Positions 24,601-37,024 of a stretch of 64,000 bases of DNA are shown piece by piece. Below the pieces are notes generated by a model. It did no database searches and was not told the DNA's origin. It saw nothing but the letters and a program-made list of their open reading frames with translations. This stretch comes from Mantis religiosa. Lineage: Eukaryota; Arthropoda; Insecta; Mantodea; Mantidae. The translations under genes and the position numbers were made by a program. The stretch is from the NCBI GenBank assembly GCA_030765055.1, contig JAUKNK010000321.1:513501-577500 (forward strand). The letters run 5' to 3'. The stretch's first letter is position 1. Every line of letters starts with the position of its first letter.

Positions 24601-27600
24601 TGGACCTTTTACCAGAAGTGAATATCCAATGTTTGGATGGGATGCAGTGTTTGGCTGAGGCTGTGTAATCAGTAACAACCCATCTCTAGGTTAGTACCAT
24701 CACCTGGCATTGCATGGCAAGGCAAAAGTTGACAAACATGGACCTTTTTGGAATTTGAATTTCCAATGTTTGGGTGGGATGCAGTGCTTGGCTGAGGTAA
24801 CATAATCAGTAAAAACCCAACTCTAGGCTAGTACCATCACCTCTCGTGGCATGGCAAGGCAAAGGTTGACAAACTTGGACCTTTTACCAGAAATGAATAT
24901 CCAGTGTTTGGATGGGATGCAGTGTTTGGCTGAAGCTGTGTAATCAGTAACAACCCATCTCTAGTTTGGTACCATCACCTGGCATTGCATGGCAAGGTAA
25001 AAGTTCACAAACATGGACATTTTTCAAAGGTGAATGTCCAATGTTGGGGTGGGATGCAGTGGTTGGCTGAGGTATCGTAATCAGTAACCACTCTTCTGTA
25101 GGTTAGTACCATCACCTGGAGCTGCATGGCAAGATAAAGGTTGATAAACATGGACGTTTTACCAGAAGTAAATATACACTGTTTGGATAGGATGCAGTGG
25201 TTGGCTGAGGCTTAGTAATCAGTAAAACCCGTCTCTAAGTTACTAGCATTACCTGTGGTGGCATGGCAAGGCAAAAGTTAACAAATATGGACATTTTTTT
25301 TAATGTGAATATCCACTTTTTCGATGGGATGCAGTGGTTGGCAGAGGCTATGTAATCAGTAACATCCCATCTCTAGGTTAGTACCATTACCTGGCGCTGC
25401 ATGCCAAGGCAAAATTTGACAAACATGGAGCTTTTTGGAATGTGAATATCCAATGTTTGGGTGGGATGCAGTGGTTGGCTGAGGTAACATAATCAGTAAC
25501 AACCCATATTTAGGTTAGTACCATCACCTGGCGTTGCATGGCAAGGCAAAAGTTGACAAAATTGGACATTTTACCAGAAGTGAATATCCAATGTTTGGAT
25601 GGGATGCAGTGTATGGCTGAGGCTGTGTAATCAGTAAAAACCCATCTCTAGGTTAGTACCATCACCTGGCATGGCATGGCAAGGCAAAAGTTGACAAACC
25701 TGGACCTTTTCCGAATGTGAATATATAATGTTTGGGTGGGATGCAGTGGTTGGCTGAGTTAACGTAATCAGTAACCATTCATCTGTAGGTTAGTACCATC
25801 ACCTGGCGTTGCATGGCAAGGCAAATGTTGACAAACCTGGACCTTTTACCAAATGTGAATATCAAATGTTTGGATGGGGTGCAGTGTTTGGCTGAGGCTG
25901 TGTAATCAGTCACAACCCATCTTTAGTTTAGTACCATCACCTGGCATTGCATGTCAAGGTAAAAATTGACAAACGTGGACATTTTTCGAATGTGATAGTC
26001 CAATGTTTGGGTGGGATGCAGTGGTTCGCTGAGGTAACGTAATCATTAACAAACCATCTCTAGGTTATTACCATCACCTGGCGTTGCATGATAAGGCAAA
26101 AGTTGACAAACATGGAGGTTTTACCAGAAGTAAAAATAAACTGTTTGGATGGGATGCAGTGGCTGGCTGAGGCTATGTGTTATGGCAAGGCAAAATATCA
26201 CAAAAATGGACATTTTTCGAATGCGAATATCCACTTTTTGGATTGGATGCTGTGGTTGGCTGGTGTAACGTAATCGGTAGCAACTCATCTGTAGGTTAGT
26301 ACCATCACCTGGCGTTGCATGGCAAGGCAAAATTTGACAAACATGGACGTTTTACCAGAAGTGAATATCCACTGTTTGGATAGGACGCAGTGTTTGGCTG
26401 AGGCATTGTAATCAGTAACAATCCATCTCTAGTTTAGGGCCATTACCTGGCGTTGCATGGCAAGGCAAAAGTTGCCAAACATGGACCTTTTTCGAAGGTA
26501 AATATCCAACGTTTGGGTGGGATGCAGTGGTTGGCTGAGGTAACATAATCAGTAACAAACCGACTCTAGGTTAGTACTATCACCTAGCGTTGCATGCCAA
26601 GGCAAAAGTTATCCACTGTTTGGATGAGATGCAGTGGTTGGCTCAGGGTTATGTAATCAGTAACGACCCATCTCTAGGTTATTACCATCACCTGACGTTG
26701 CATGGCAAGGCAAAATTTGACAAACATGAACCTTTTATTAGAAGTGAGTATCCAAAATTGGATGGGATGCAGTGGTTGGCTGAGGGTATGTAATCAGTAA
26801 CAACCCATCTCTGGGTTAGTACCACTACCTGGCATAGCATGGCAAGGAAATAGATAACAAACATGGACCTTTTTGGAATTTGAATATCCAATGTTTGGGT
26901 GGGATACAGTGCTTGCCTAAGGTAACATATTCAGTAACAACCCATCTCTAGGTTAGTACCATCACCTGGGGTTGCATGGCAAGGCAAAAGTTTACAACCT
27001 GAACCCTTTTACCAGAAGTGAATATCCAATGATTGGATGGGATGCAGTGTTTGGCTGAGGCTGTGTAATCAGTAACAACCAATCTCTAGTTTAGTACCAT
27101 AACCTGGCATTGCATGGCAAGCTAAAAGTTGACAAACATGGACATTTTTCATGGGTGAATGTCCAATGTTTGGGTGGGATGCAGTGGTTGGATGAGGTAA
27201 CGTAATCAGTAACCACTCTTCTGTAGGTTAGTACCATCACCTGGCGCTGCATGGCAAGGTAAAGGTTGATAAACATGGACGTTGTACCAGAAGTTAATAT
27301 ACACTGTTTGGATAGGATGCAGTGGTTGGCTGAGGCTTAGCAATCAGTAAAACCCGTCTCTAAGTTAGTACCATTACCTGTCGTAGCATGGCAAGGCAAA
27401 AGTTAACAAATATGGACATTTCTTCTAATGTGAATATCCACTGTTTCGATGGGATGCAGTGGTTGGCAGAGGCTTGTAATCAGTAACATCCCATCTATAG
27501 GTAAGTAATATTACCTGGCGTTGCATGCCAAGGCTAAAGTTGACAAACCTGGAACTTTTTGGAATGTGAATTTCCAATGTTTGGGTGGGATGCAGTGGTT

Positions 27601-29749
27601 GGCTGAGGTAACATAATCAGTAACAACCCATCTTTAGGTTAGTGCCATCACCTGGCGTTGCATGGCAAGGCAAAAGTTGCCAAAATTGGACATTTTACCA
27701 GAAGTGATTATCCTATGTTTGGATGGGATGCAGTGTTTGGCTGAGGCTGTGTAATCAGTAAAAACCCATCTCTAGGTTAGTACCATCCCCTGGCATTGCA
27801 TGGTAAGGCAAAAGTTGACAAACCTGGATCTTTTTCGAATGTGAATATATAATGTTTGGGTGGGATGCAGTGGTTGGCTGAGTTAACGTAATCAGTAACC
27901 ATTCAACTGTAGGTTAGTACCATCACCTGGCGTTGCATGGCAAGGTAAAGGTTGACAAACATGGACGTTTTACCAGAAGTAAATATACACTGTTTGGATA
28001 GGATGCAGTGGTTGGCTGAGGCTTAGTAATCAGTAAAACCCATCTCTAAGTTAGTACCATTACCTGTCGTGGCATGGCAAGGCAAAAGTTAACAAATATG
28101 ATAATTTCTTCTAATGTGAATATCCACTGTTTCGATAGGATGCAGTGGTTGGCAGAGGCTTGTAATCAGTAACATCCCATCTCTAGGTTAGTACCATTTC
28201 CTGGCGTTGCATGCCAAGGCAAATGTTGACAAACTTGGACCTTTTTTGAATGTGAATATCCAATGTTTGGGTGGGATGCAGTGGTTGGCTGAGGTAACAT
28301 AATCAGTACAACCCATCTTTGGGTTAGTACCATCACCTGGCGTTGCACGGCAAGGCAAAAGTTGACAAAATTGGACATTTTACCAGAAGTGAATATCCAA
28401 TGTTTGGATGGGATGCAGTGTTTGGCTGAGGCTGTGTAATCGCTAACAACCCATCTCTAGGTTAGTACCATCACCTGGCATTGCATGGCAAGGCAAAAGT
28501 TGACAACCCTGGACCTATTTCGAATGTGGATATCCAATACTTGGGTGGGATGCAGTGGTTGGCTTAGGTAACGTAATCAGTAACAACCCATCCTTAGGTT
28601 AGTACCAGTACCTGGAGTTGTATGGCAAGGCAAAATATGACAAACATGCACGTTTTACCATAAGTGAATGTCCAATGTTTGAATGGGATGCAATGATTGG
28701 CTGAGGCTATGTAATCGGTTACAACCCATCTCTAGGTTAGTACCACCACCTGGCATTATATGGCAAGGCAAACGTTGACAAACATTTACGTTTTAACAGA
28801 AGATAATATCCAATGTTTGGATGGGATACTGTTGTTGGCTGAAGCTATGTAATCAGTAACAACACATCTCTAGTTTAGTACCATCACCTGGCATTGCATG
28901 GCAAGGCAAAAGTTGACAAACATGGACCTTTTTCGAATCTAAATATCCAACGTTTGGGTGGGATGCAGTGGTTGGCTGAGGTAACATAATCAGTAACAAA
29001 CCGACTCTAGGTTAGTACCATCACCTAGCGCTGCATGGCAAGGCAAAAGTTATCCGCTGTTTGGATGAGATGCAGTGGTTGGCTCAGGCAATGTAATCAG
29101 TAACAACCCATCTCTAGCTTAGCACCATTACCTGGCGTTGCATGCCAAGGCAAAATTTGACAATTATGGACATTTTTCGAATGTGAATATCCAATGTTTG
29201 GGTGGGATGCAGTGGTAGTTGAGGTAACATAATAAGTAACAACCCATCCCTAGGTTAGTACCATCACCTGATGTTGCATGGCAAGGCAAAAGTTGACTAA
29301 CATGGACCTTTTACCAGAAGTGAATATCCAATGTTTGGATGGGATGCAAAGTTTGGCTGAGGCTGTGTAATCAGTAACAACCCATTTCTAGGTTAGTACC
29401 ATCACCTGGCATTGCATGGCAAGTCAAAAGTTGACAAACCTGGACCTTTTTCGAATGTGAATATCTAATGTTTGGGTGGGATGCAGTGGTTGGATGAGGT
29501 AACGTCATCAGTAACCACTCATCTGTAGGTTAGTACCATCAGCTGACGTTGCATGGCAAGGTAAAGGTTGACAAACATGGACGTTTTACCAGAAGCAAAT
29601 GTACACTGTTTGGATGGGATGCATTGGTTGCCTGAGGCTATGTAATCAGTAACAAGCCATCTCTGGGTTAGTACCGCCACCTGGCATTGCATGGCAAGGC
29701 AAAAGATGACAAACATGGACCTTTTTGGAATTTGAATATCCAATGTTTG

Positions 29750-32700
29750 GGTGGGATGCAGTAGTTGGCTGAAGTAACGTAATCAGTAACAACCCATCTC
29801 TAGGTTAGTACCATCACCTGGTGTTGCATGGCAAGGCAAAGGTTGACAAACATGGACGTTATACCGGAAGTGAATATCCACTGTTTGGATGGGATGCAGT
29901 GGTTGGCTGAGGCTATGTAATGAGTAACAACCCATCTCTAGGTTAGTACCATTACCTGGCGTCACATAGCAAGTCAAAAGTTGACAAACACGGCCCTTTT
30001 CGAATGGGAATATCCAATGTTTGGGTGGGATGCAGTGGTTGGCTGAGGTAACATAATCAGTAACAACCCATTTCTAGGTTAGTACCATCACCTGGCGTTG
30101 CATGGCAAGACAAAATTTGACAAACTTTGACCTTTTATTAGAACTGAATATCTAATGTTTGGATGGGATGCAGTGGTTGGCCGATGCTGTGTAATCAGTA
30201 ACACCCCATCTCTAGGTTAGTACCATCACCTGGCATTGCATGGCAGGCAAAAGTTGACAAACATGGACATTCTTTGAATGCGAATATCCAATGTTTGGCT
30301 GGTTTGCAGTGGTTGGCTGAGGTAACGTAATCAGTAACAACCCATCTCTAGTTTAGCACCATCACCTGGCGATGCATGGCAAGACAAAAGTTGACAAAAT
30401 TGGACCTTTTACCAGAAGTGAATATCCAATGTTTGGATAGGATGCAGTGTTTGGCTGAGGCTGATTAATCAGTAACAACCAATCTCTAGTATAGTACCAT
30501 CACCGGGCATTGCATGGCAAGCTAAAAGTTGACAAACATGGACTTTTTTCAAATGTGAATGTCCAATGTTTGGGTGGAATGCAGTGGTTGGCTGAGGTAA
30601 CGTAATCAGTAACCACTCTTCTGTAGGTTAGTACCATCACCTGGCGCTGCATTGCAAGTTAAAGGTTGATAAACATGGACGTTTTAATAGAAGTAAATAT
30701 ACACTGTTTGGATAGGATGCAGTGGTTGGCTGAGGCTTAGTAATCAGTAAAACCCATCTCTAGGTTAGTACCATTACCTGTCGTGGCATGGCAAGGCAAA
30801 ATTTAACAAATATGTACATTTCTTCTAATGTGAATATCCACTGTTTCGATCGGATGCAGTGGTTGGCAGAGGCTTGTAATCAGTAACATCCCATCTCTAG
30901 GTTAGTACCGTTTCCTGGCGTTGCATGCCAAGGCAAATGTTGACAAACTTGGACCTTTTTTGAATGTGAATATCCAATGTTTGGGTGGGATGCAGTCATT
31001 GGCTGAGGTAACATAATCAGTAACAACCCATCTTTAGGTTAGTACCATCACCTGGCGTTGCATGGCAAGGCAAAAGTTGACAAAATTGGACATTTTACCA
31101 GAAGTGAATATCCAATGTTTGGATGGGATGCAGTGTTTGGCTGAGGCTGTGTAATGGCTAACAACACATCTCTAGGTTAGTACCATCACCTGGCATTGCA
31201 TGGCAAGGCAAAAGTTGACAAACCTGGACCTATTTCGAATGTGGATATCCAATATTTGGGTGGGATGCAGTGGTTGGCTGAGGTAACGTAATCACTAACC
31301 ACTCATCTGTCGGTTAGTACCATCACCTGGCGTTGCATGGCAAGGTAAAGGTAGACAAACATGGACGTTTTACCAGAAGTAAATATACACTGTTTGTTTA
31401 GGATGCAGTGGTTGGCTGAGGCTTAGTTATCAGTATCAACCCGTCTCTAAGTTAGTACCATTACCTGTCGTGGCATGGCAAGGCAAAAGCCAAAAATGGA
31501 CCTTTTTCTTATGTGAATATCCAATGTTTGGGTGGGATGCAGTGATTGGCTGAGGCTGTGTAATCGGTTACAACCCATCTCTAGTTTAGTACCACCACCT
31601 TGCATTATATGGCAAGGCAAACTTTGACAAACATTTACGTTTTAACAGAAGTTAATATCCAATGTTTGGATGGGATACTGTTGTTGGCTGAAGCTATGTA
31701 ACCAGTAACAACCCATCTCTAGATTAGTACCATCACCTGGCATTGCATGGCAAGGCAAAAGTTGACAAACATGGACCTTTTTCGAATGTGAATATCCAAT
31801 TTGGTTTGGGTGGGATGCAGTGGTTGGCTCAGGCAATGTAATCAGTAGCAACCCATCTCTAGCTTAGCACCATTACCTGGCGTTGCATGCCAAGGCAAAA
31901 TTTGACAAACATGGATATTTTTCGAATGTGATTATCCAATGTTTGGGTGGGATGCAGTGGTTGGCTGAGGTAACATAATAAGTAACAACCCATCCCTAGG
32001 TTAGTACCATCACCTGACGTTGCACGGCAAGGCAAAAGTTGACAAACGTGGACCTTTTACCAGAAGTGAATATCCAATGTTTGGATGGGATGCAGTGTTT
32101 GGCTGAGGCTGTGTAATCAGTAACAACCAATCTCTAGGTTAGTACCATCACCTGGCATTGCATGGCAAGTCAAAAGTTGACAAACCTGGACCTTTTTCGA
32201 ATGTGAATATCTAATGTTTGGGTCGGATGCAGTGGTTGGATGAGGTAACGTCATCAGTAACCACTCATCTGTAGGTTAGTACCATCAGCTGACGTTGCAT
32301 GGCAAGGTAAAGGTTGACAAACATGGACGTTTTACCAGAAGTAAATTTACACTGTTTGGATAGGATGCAGTGGTTGGTTGAGGCTTAGTAATCAGTAACA
32401 ACCCATCTCTAGGTTAGTACCATTACCTGGCGTCACATAGCAAGTCAAAAGTTGACAAACATGGCCCTTTTTGAATGCGAATATCCAATGCTTTGCTGGT
32501 TTGCAGTGGTTGGCTGAGGTAACGTAATCAGTAACAACCCATCTCTAGTTTGGCACCATCACCTGGCGATGCATGGCAAGACAAAAGTTGACAAACATGG
32601 ACGTTTTAACAGAAGTGAATATCCACTGTGTGGATGGGATGCAGCGTTTGGCTGAGGCTATGTAATCAGTAACAACCCATCTCTAGGTTAGTACTTTCAC

Positions 32701-34440
32701 CTGGCATTGCATGGCAAGGCAAAAGTTGACAAACATGGACGTTTTAACAGAAGTGAATATCCAATGTTATGATGGGATACAGTAGTTGGCTGAAGCTATG
32801 TCATCAGTAACAACCTATCTCAAGGTTAGTACCATTACCTGGCGTTGCATGGCAAGGCAAAGGTTGACAAACACGGACCTTTTACGAATGTGAATATCCA
32901 ATGTTTGGGTGGCATGGAGTGGTTGGCTGAGGTCACGTTATCAGTAACAACCTATCTCTGGGTTAGTAGCATCACCTGGCGTTGCATGGCAAGGCAAAAG
33001 TTGACAAACATGGACGTTTTACCAGAAGTGAATATCCAATGTTTGGATGGGATGCAGTGGTTGGCTGAGGCTATGTAATCAATAACTACCCATATCTAGG
33101 TTAGTACCATCACCTGCCATTGCATGGCAAGGCAAAAGTTGACAAACCTGGACCTTTTTCGAATGTGAATATCCAATGTTTGGGTGGGATGCAGTGGTTG
33201 ACTGAGGTAACGCAATCAGTGACAACCCATATCTCGGTTAGTACCATCACCTGGCATTGCATGGCAAGGCAAAATTTGAGAAACATGGACGTTTTGACGG
33301 AAGTGAATATACAATGTTTGGATAGAATAGAGTGGTTGGCTGAAGCTATGTAGTCAGAAGGAACCCATCTCTAGGTTAGTACCATTACCTGGCGTTGCAT
33401 GGCAAGGCAAAATTTGACAAACATGGACTTTTTCGAACGTGAATATCGAATGTTTGGGTGGGATGCAGTGGTTGGCTGAGGTAACGTAATCAGTAACGAC
33501 CCATCTCTGGTTTAGTAGCATCACCTGGCGTTGCATGGCAAGGCAAAGTTGACAAACATGGGCGTTTTACCAGAAGTGAATATCGAATGCTTTGATGGGA
33601 TTCAGTGGTTGGCTGAGGCTATGTAATCAGTAACAACCCATCTCTAGGTTAGTAGAATTACCTGGCGATGCATGGCAAGGCAAAATTTGAGAAACATGGA
33701 CGCTTAGACGGAAGTGAATATACAATGTTTGGATAGAATAGAGTGGTTGGCTGAAGCTATGTAGTCAGAAGGAACCCATCTCTAGGTTAGTACCATTACC
33801 TGGCGTTGCATGGCAAGTCAAATGTTGACAAACATAGACCATTTACCAGAAGTGAATATCCACTGTTTGGATAGGATGCAGTGGTTGGCTGAGGCTATGT
33901 AATCCGCAAAAATCCATCTCTAGGTTAGTACCACTACCTGGCGTTACATGGCAAGGCAAAAGTTGACAACCATGGAATTTTCGAACGTGAATATCCAATG
34001 TTCGGGTGGGATGCAGTGGTTGGCTGAGGTAACGTAATCAGTAACAACCCATCTCTGGGTTAGTAGCATCACCTGGAGTTGCATGGCAAGGCAAAAGTTG
34101 ACAAACATGGACGTTTTACCAGAAGTGAATATCCAATGTTTGGATGGGATGCAGTGGTTGGCTGAGGCTATGTAATCAATAACTACCCATATCTAGGTTA
34201 GTACCATCACTTGCGTTGCATGGCAAGGCAAAAGTTGACAAACATGGACATTTTTCGAATGTGAATATCCAATGTTTGGGTGGGATGCAGCGGTTGACTG
34301 AGGTAACGCAATCAGTAACAACCCATCTCTCGGTTAGTACCATCAACTTGCATTGCATGGCAAGGCAAAATTTGAGAAACATGGACGTTTTGACGGAAGT
34401 GAATATACAATGTTTGGATAGAATAGAGTGGTTGGCTGAA
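29750..34440. repeat. Block B duplication, copy 1
   Basis: Matches 37,025-39,665 at offset 7,275 for positions ~29,750-32,390. It then matches 40,484-42,404 at offset 7,964 for positions ~32,520-34,440. The offset changes by 689 bp, five monomers, so one copy gained or lost five monomers near 32,390-32,520. Shared private marks include CAATTTGGTTTGGG (~31,798 and ~39,073). Confidence 0.8.
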
Positions 34441-37024
34441 GCTATGTAGTCAGAAGGAACCCATCTCTAGGTTAGTACCATTACCTGGCGTTGCATGGCA
34501 AGGCAAAATTTGACAAACATGGACTTTTTCGAACGTGAATATCGAATGTTTGGGTGGGATGCAGTGGTTGGCTGAGGTAACGTAATCAGTAACAACCCAT
34601 CTCTGGTTTAGTAGTATCACCTGGCGTTGCATGGCAAGGCAAAGTTGACAAACATGGGCGTTTTACCAGAAGTGAATATCGAATGCTTTGATGGGATTCA
34701 GTGGTTGACTGAGGTAACGCAATTAGTAACAACCCATCTCTCGATTAGTACCATCACCTGGCATTGCATGGCAAGGCAAAATTTGAGAAACATAGTCGTT
34801 TTGACGGAAGTGAACATACAATGTTTGGATAAAAAAAAGTGGTTGGCTGAAGCTATGTAGTCAGAAGGAACCCATCTCTAGGTAAGTACCATTACCTGGC
34901 GTTGCATGGCAAGGCAAAAGTTGACAAACATGGGCGTTTTACAAGAAGTGAATATCGAATGCTGAGATGGGACTCAGTGGCTGACTGAGGTAACGCAATC
35001 AGTAACAACCCATCTCTCGGTTAGTACCATTACCTGGAGTTGCATGGCAAGGCAAAAGTTGACAAACATGGACCTTTTGCGAATGTGAATATCCATTGTT
35101 TGGGTGGGATGCAGTAGTTGGCTGAAGTAACGTAATCAGTAACAACCCATCTCTGGTTTAGTAGCATCACCTGGCGTTGCATGGCAAGGCAAAGTTGACA
35201 AACATGGGCGTTTTACCAGAAGTGAATATCGAATGCTTTGATGGGATTCAGTGGTTGGCTGAGGCTATGTAATCAGTAACAACCCATCTCTAGGTTAGTA
35301 CCATTACCTGGCAATGCATGGCAAGGCAAAATTTGAGAAACATGGACGTTTTGACGGAAGTGAATATACAATGTTTGGATAGAATAGAGTGGTTGGCTGA
35401 AGCTATGTAGTCAGACGGAACCCATCACTAGGTTAGTACCATTACCTGGCGTTGCATGGCAAGTCAAATGTTGACAAACATAGACCATTTACCAGAAGTG
35501 AATATCCACTGCTTGGATAGGATGCAGTTGTTGGCTGAGGCTATGTAATCCGCAAAAATCCATCTCTAGGTTAGTACCACTACCTGGCGTTACATGGAAA
35601 CGCAAAAGTTGACAACCATGGAATTTTCGAACGTGAATATCCAATGTTCGGGTGGGATGCAGTGGTTGGCTGAGGTAACGTAATCAGTAACAACCCATCT
35701 CTAGTTTAGCACCATCACCTGGCGTTGCATGGCAAGGCAAAAGTTGACAAACATGGACGTTTTACCAGAAGTGAATATCCAATGTTTGGATGGGATGCAG
35801 TGGTTGGCTGAGGCTATGTAATCAATAACTACCCATATCTAGGTTAGTACCATCACTTGCGTTGCATGGCAAGGCAAAAGTTGACAAACATGGACATTTT
35901 TCGAATGTGAATATCCAATGTTTGGGTGGGATGCAGCGGTTGACTGAGGTAACGCAATCAGTAACAACCCATCTCTCGGTTAGTACCATCACCTGGCATT
36001 GCATGGCAAGGCAAAATTTGAGAAACATGGACGTTTTGACGGAAGTGAATATACAATGTTTGGATAGAATAGAGTTGTTGGCTGAAGCTACGTAGTCAGA
36101 AGGAACCCATATCTAGGATAGTACCATTACCTGGCGTTGCATGGCAAGGCAAAAGTTGACAAACATGGACTTTTTCGAACGTGAATATCGAATGTTTGGG
36201 TGGGATGCAGTGGTTGGCTGAGGTAACGTAATCAGTAGCAACCCATCTCTGGTTTAGTAGCATCACTTGGCGTTGCATGGCAAGGCAAAGTTGACAAACA
36301 TGGGCGTTTTACCAGAAGTGAATATCGAATGCTTTGATGGGATTCAGTGGTTGGCTGAGGCTGAGTAATCAGTAACAACCCATCTCTAGGTTAGTACCAT
36401 TACCTGGCGATGCATGGCAAGGCAAAATTTGAGAAACATGGACGTTTTGACGGAAATGAATATACAATGTTTGGATAGAATAGAGTGGTTGGCTGAAGCT
36501 ATGTAGTCAGAAGGAACCCATCTCTAGGTTAGTACCATTACCTGGCGTTGCATGGCAAGGCAAAAGTTGACAAACATGGGCGTTTTACAAGAAGTGAATA
36601 TCGAATGCTTTGATGGGATTCAGTGGTTGACTGAGGTAACGCAATTAGTAACAACCCATCTCTCGGTTAGTACCATCACCTGGCATTGCATGGCAAGGCT
36701 AAATTTGAGAAACATGGTCGTTTTGACGGAAGTGAACATACAATGTCTGGATAAAAAAAAGTGGTTGGCTGAAGCTATGTAGTCAGAAGGAACCCATCTC
36801 TAGGTTAGTACCATTACCTGGCGTTGCATGGCAAGGCAAAAGTTGACAAACATGGGCGTTTTACAAGAAGTGAATATCGAATGCTGAGATGGGATTCAGT
36901 GGCTGACTGAGGTAATGCAATCAGTAACAACCCATCCCTCGGTTAGTACCATTACCTGGCGTTGCATGGCAAGGCAAAAGTTGACAAACATGGACCTTTT
37001 GCGAATGTGAATATCCATTGTTTG
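34176..37024. repeat. 12-monomer (1,646 bp) tandem duplication within block B
   Basis: Sequence at 34,176-~34,860 recurs from 35,822 at offset 1,646. Both copies contain the TTGAGAAACATGGACG monomer, the GTCAGAAGGAACCC variant and the TGACGGAAGTGAATATACAA motif. A run of eight A in GATAAAAAAAAGTGG appears at ~34,828 and again at ~36,750, a spacing of 14 monomers, so the internal phase is not uniform. Confidence 0.7.

Noticed and set aside
33120..33353. Plus-strand open frames of 77 codons in block B
   Set aside because: They span one alpha1/alpha2 dimer, open at TTG or an internal ATG and end at the TGTAA or TGTAG of the monomer. They are a by-product of the repeat.
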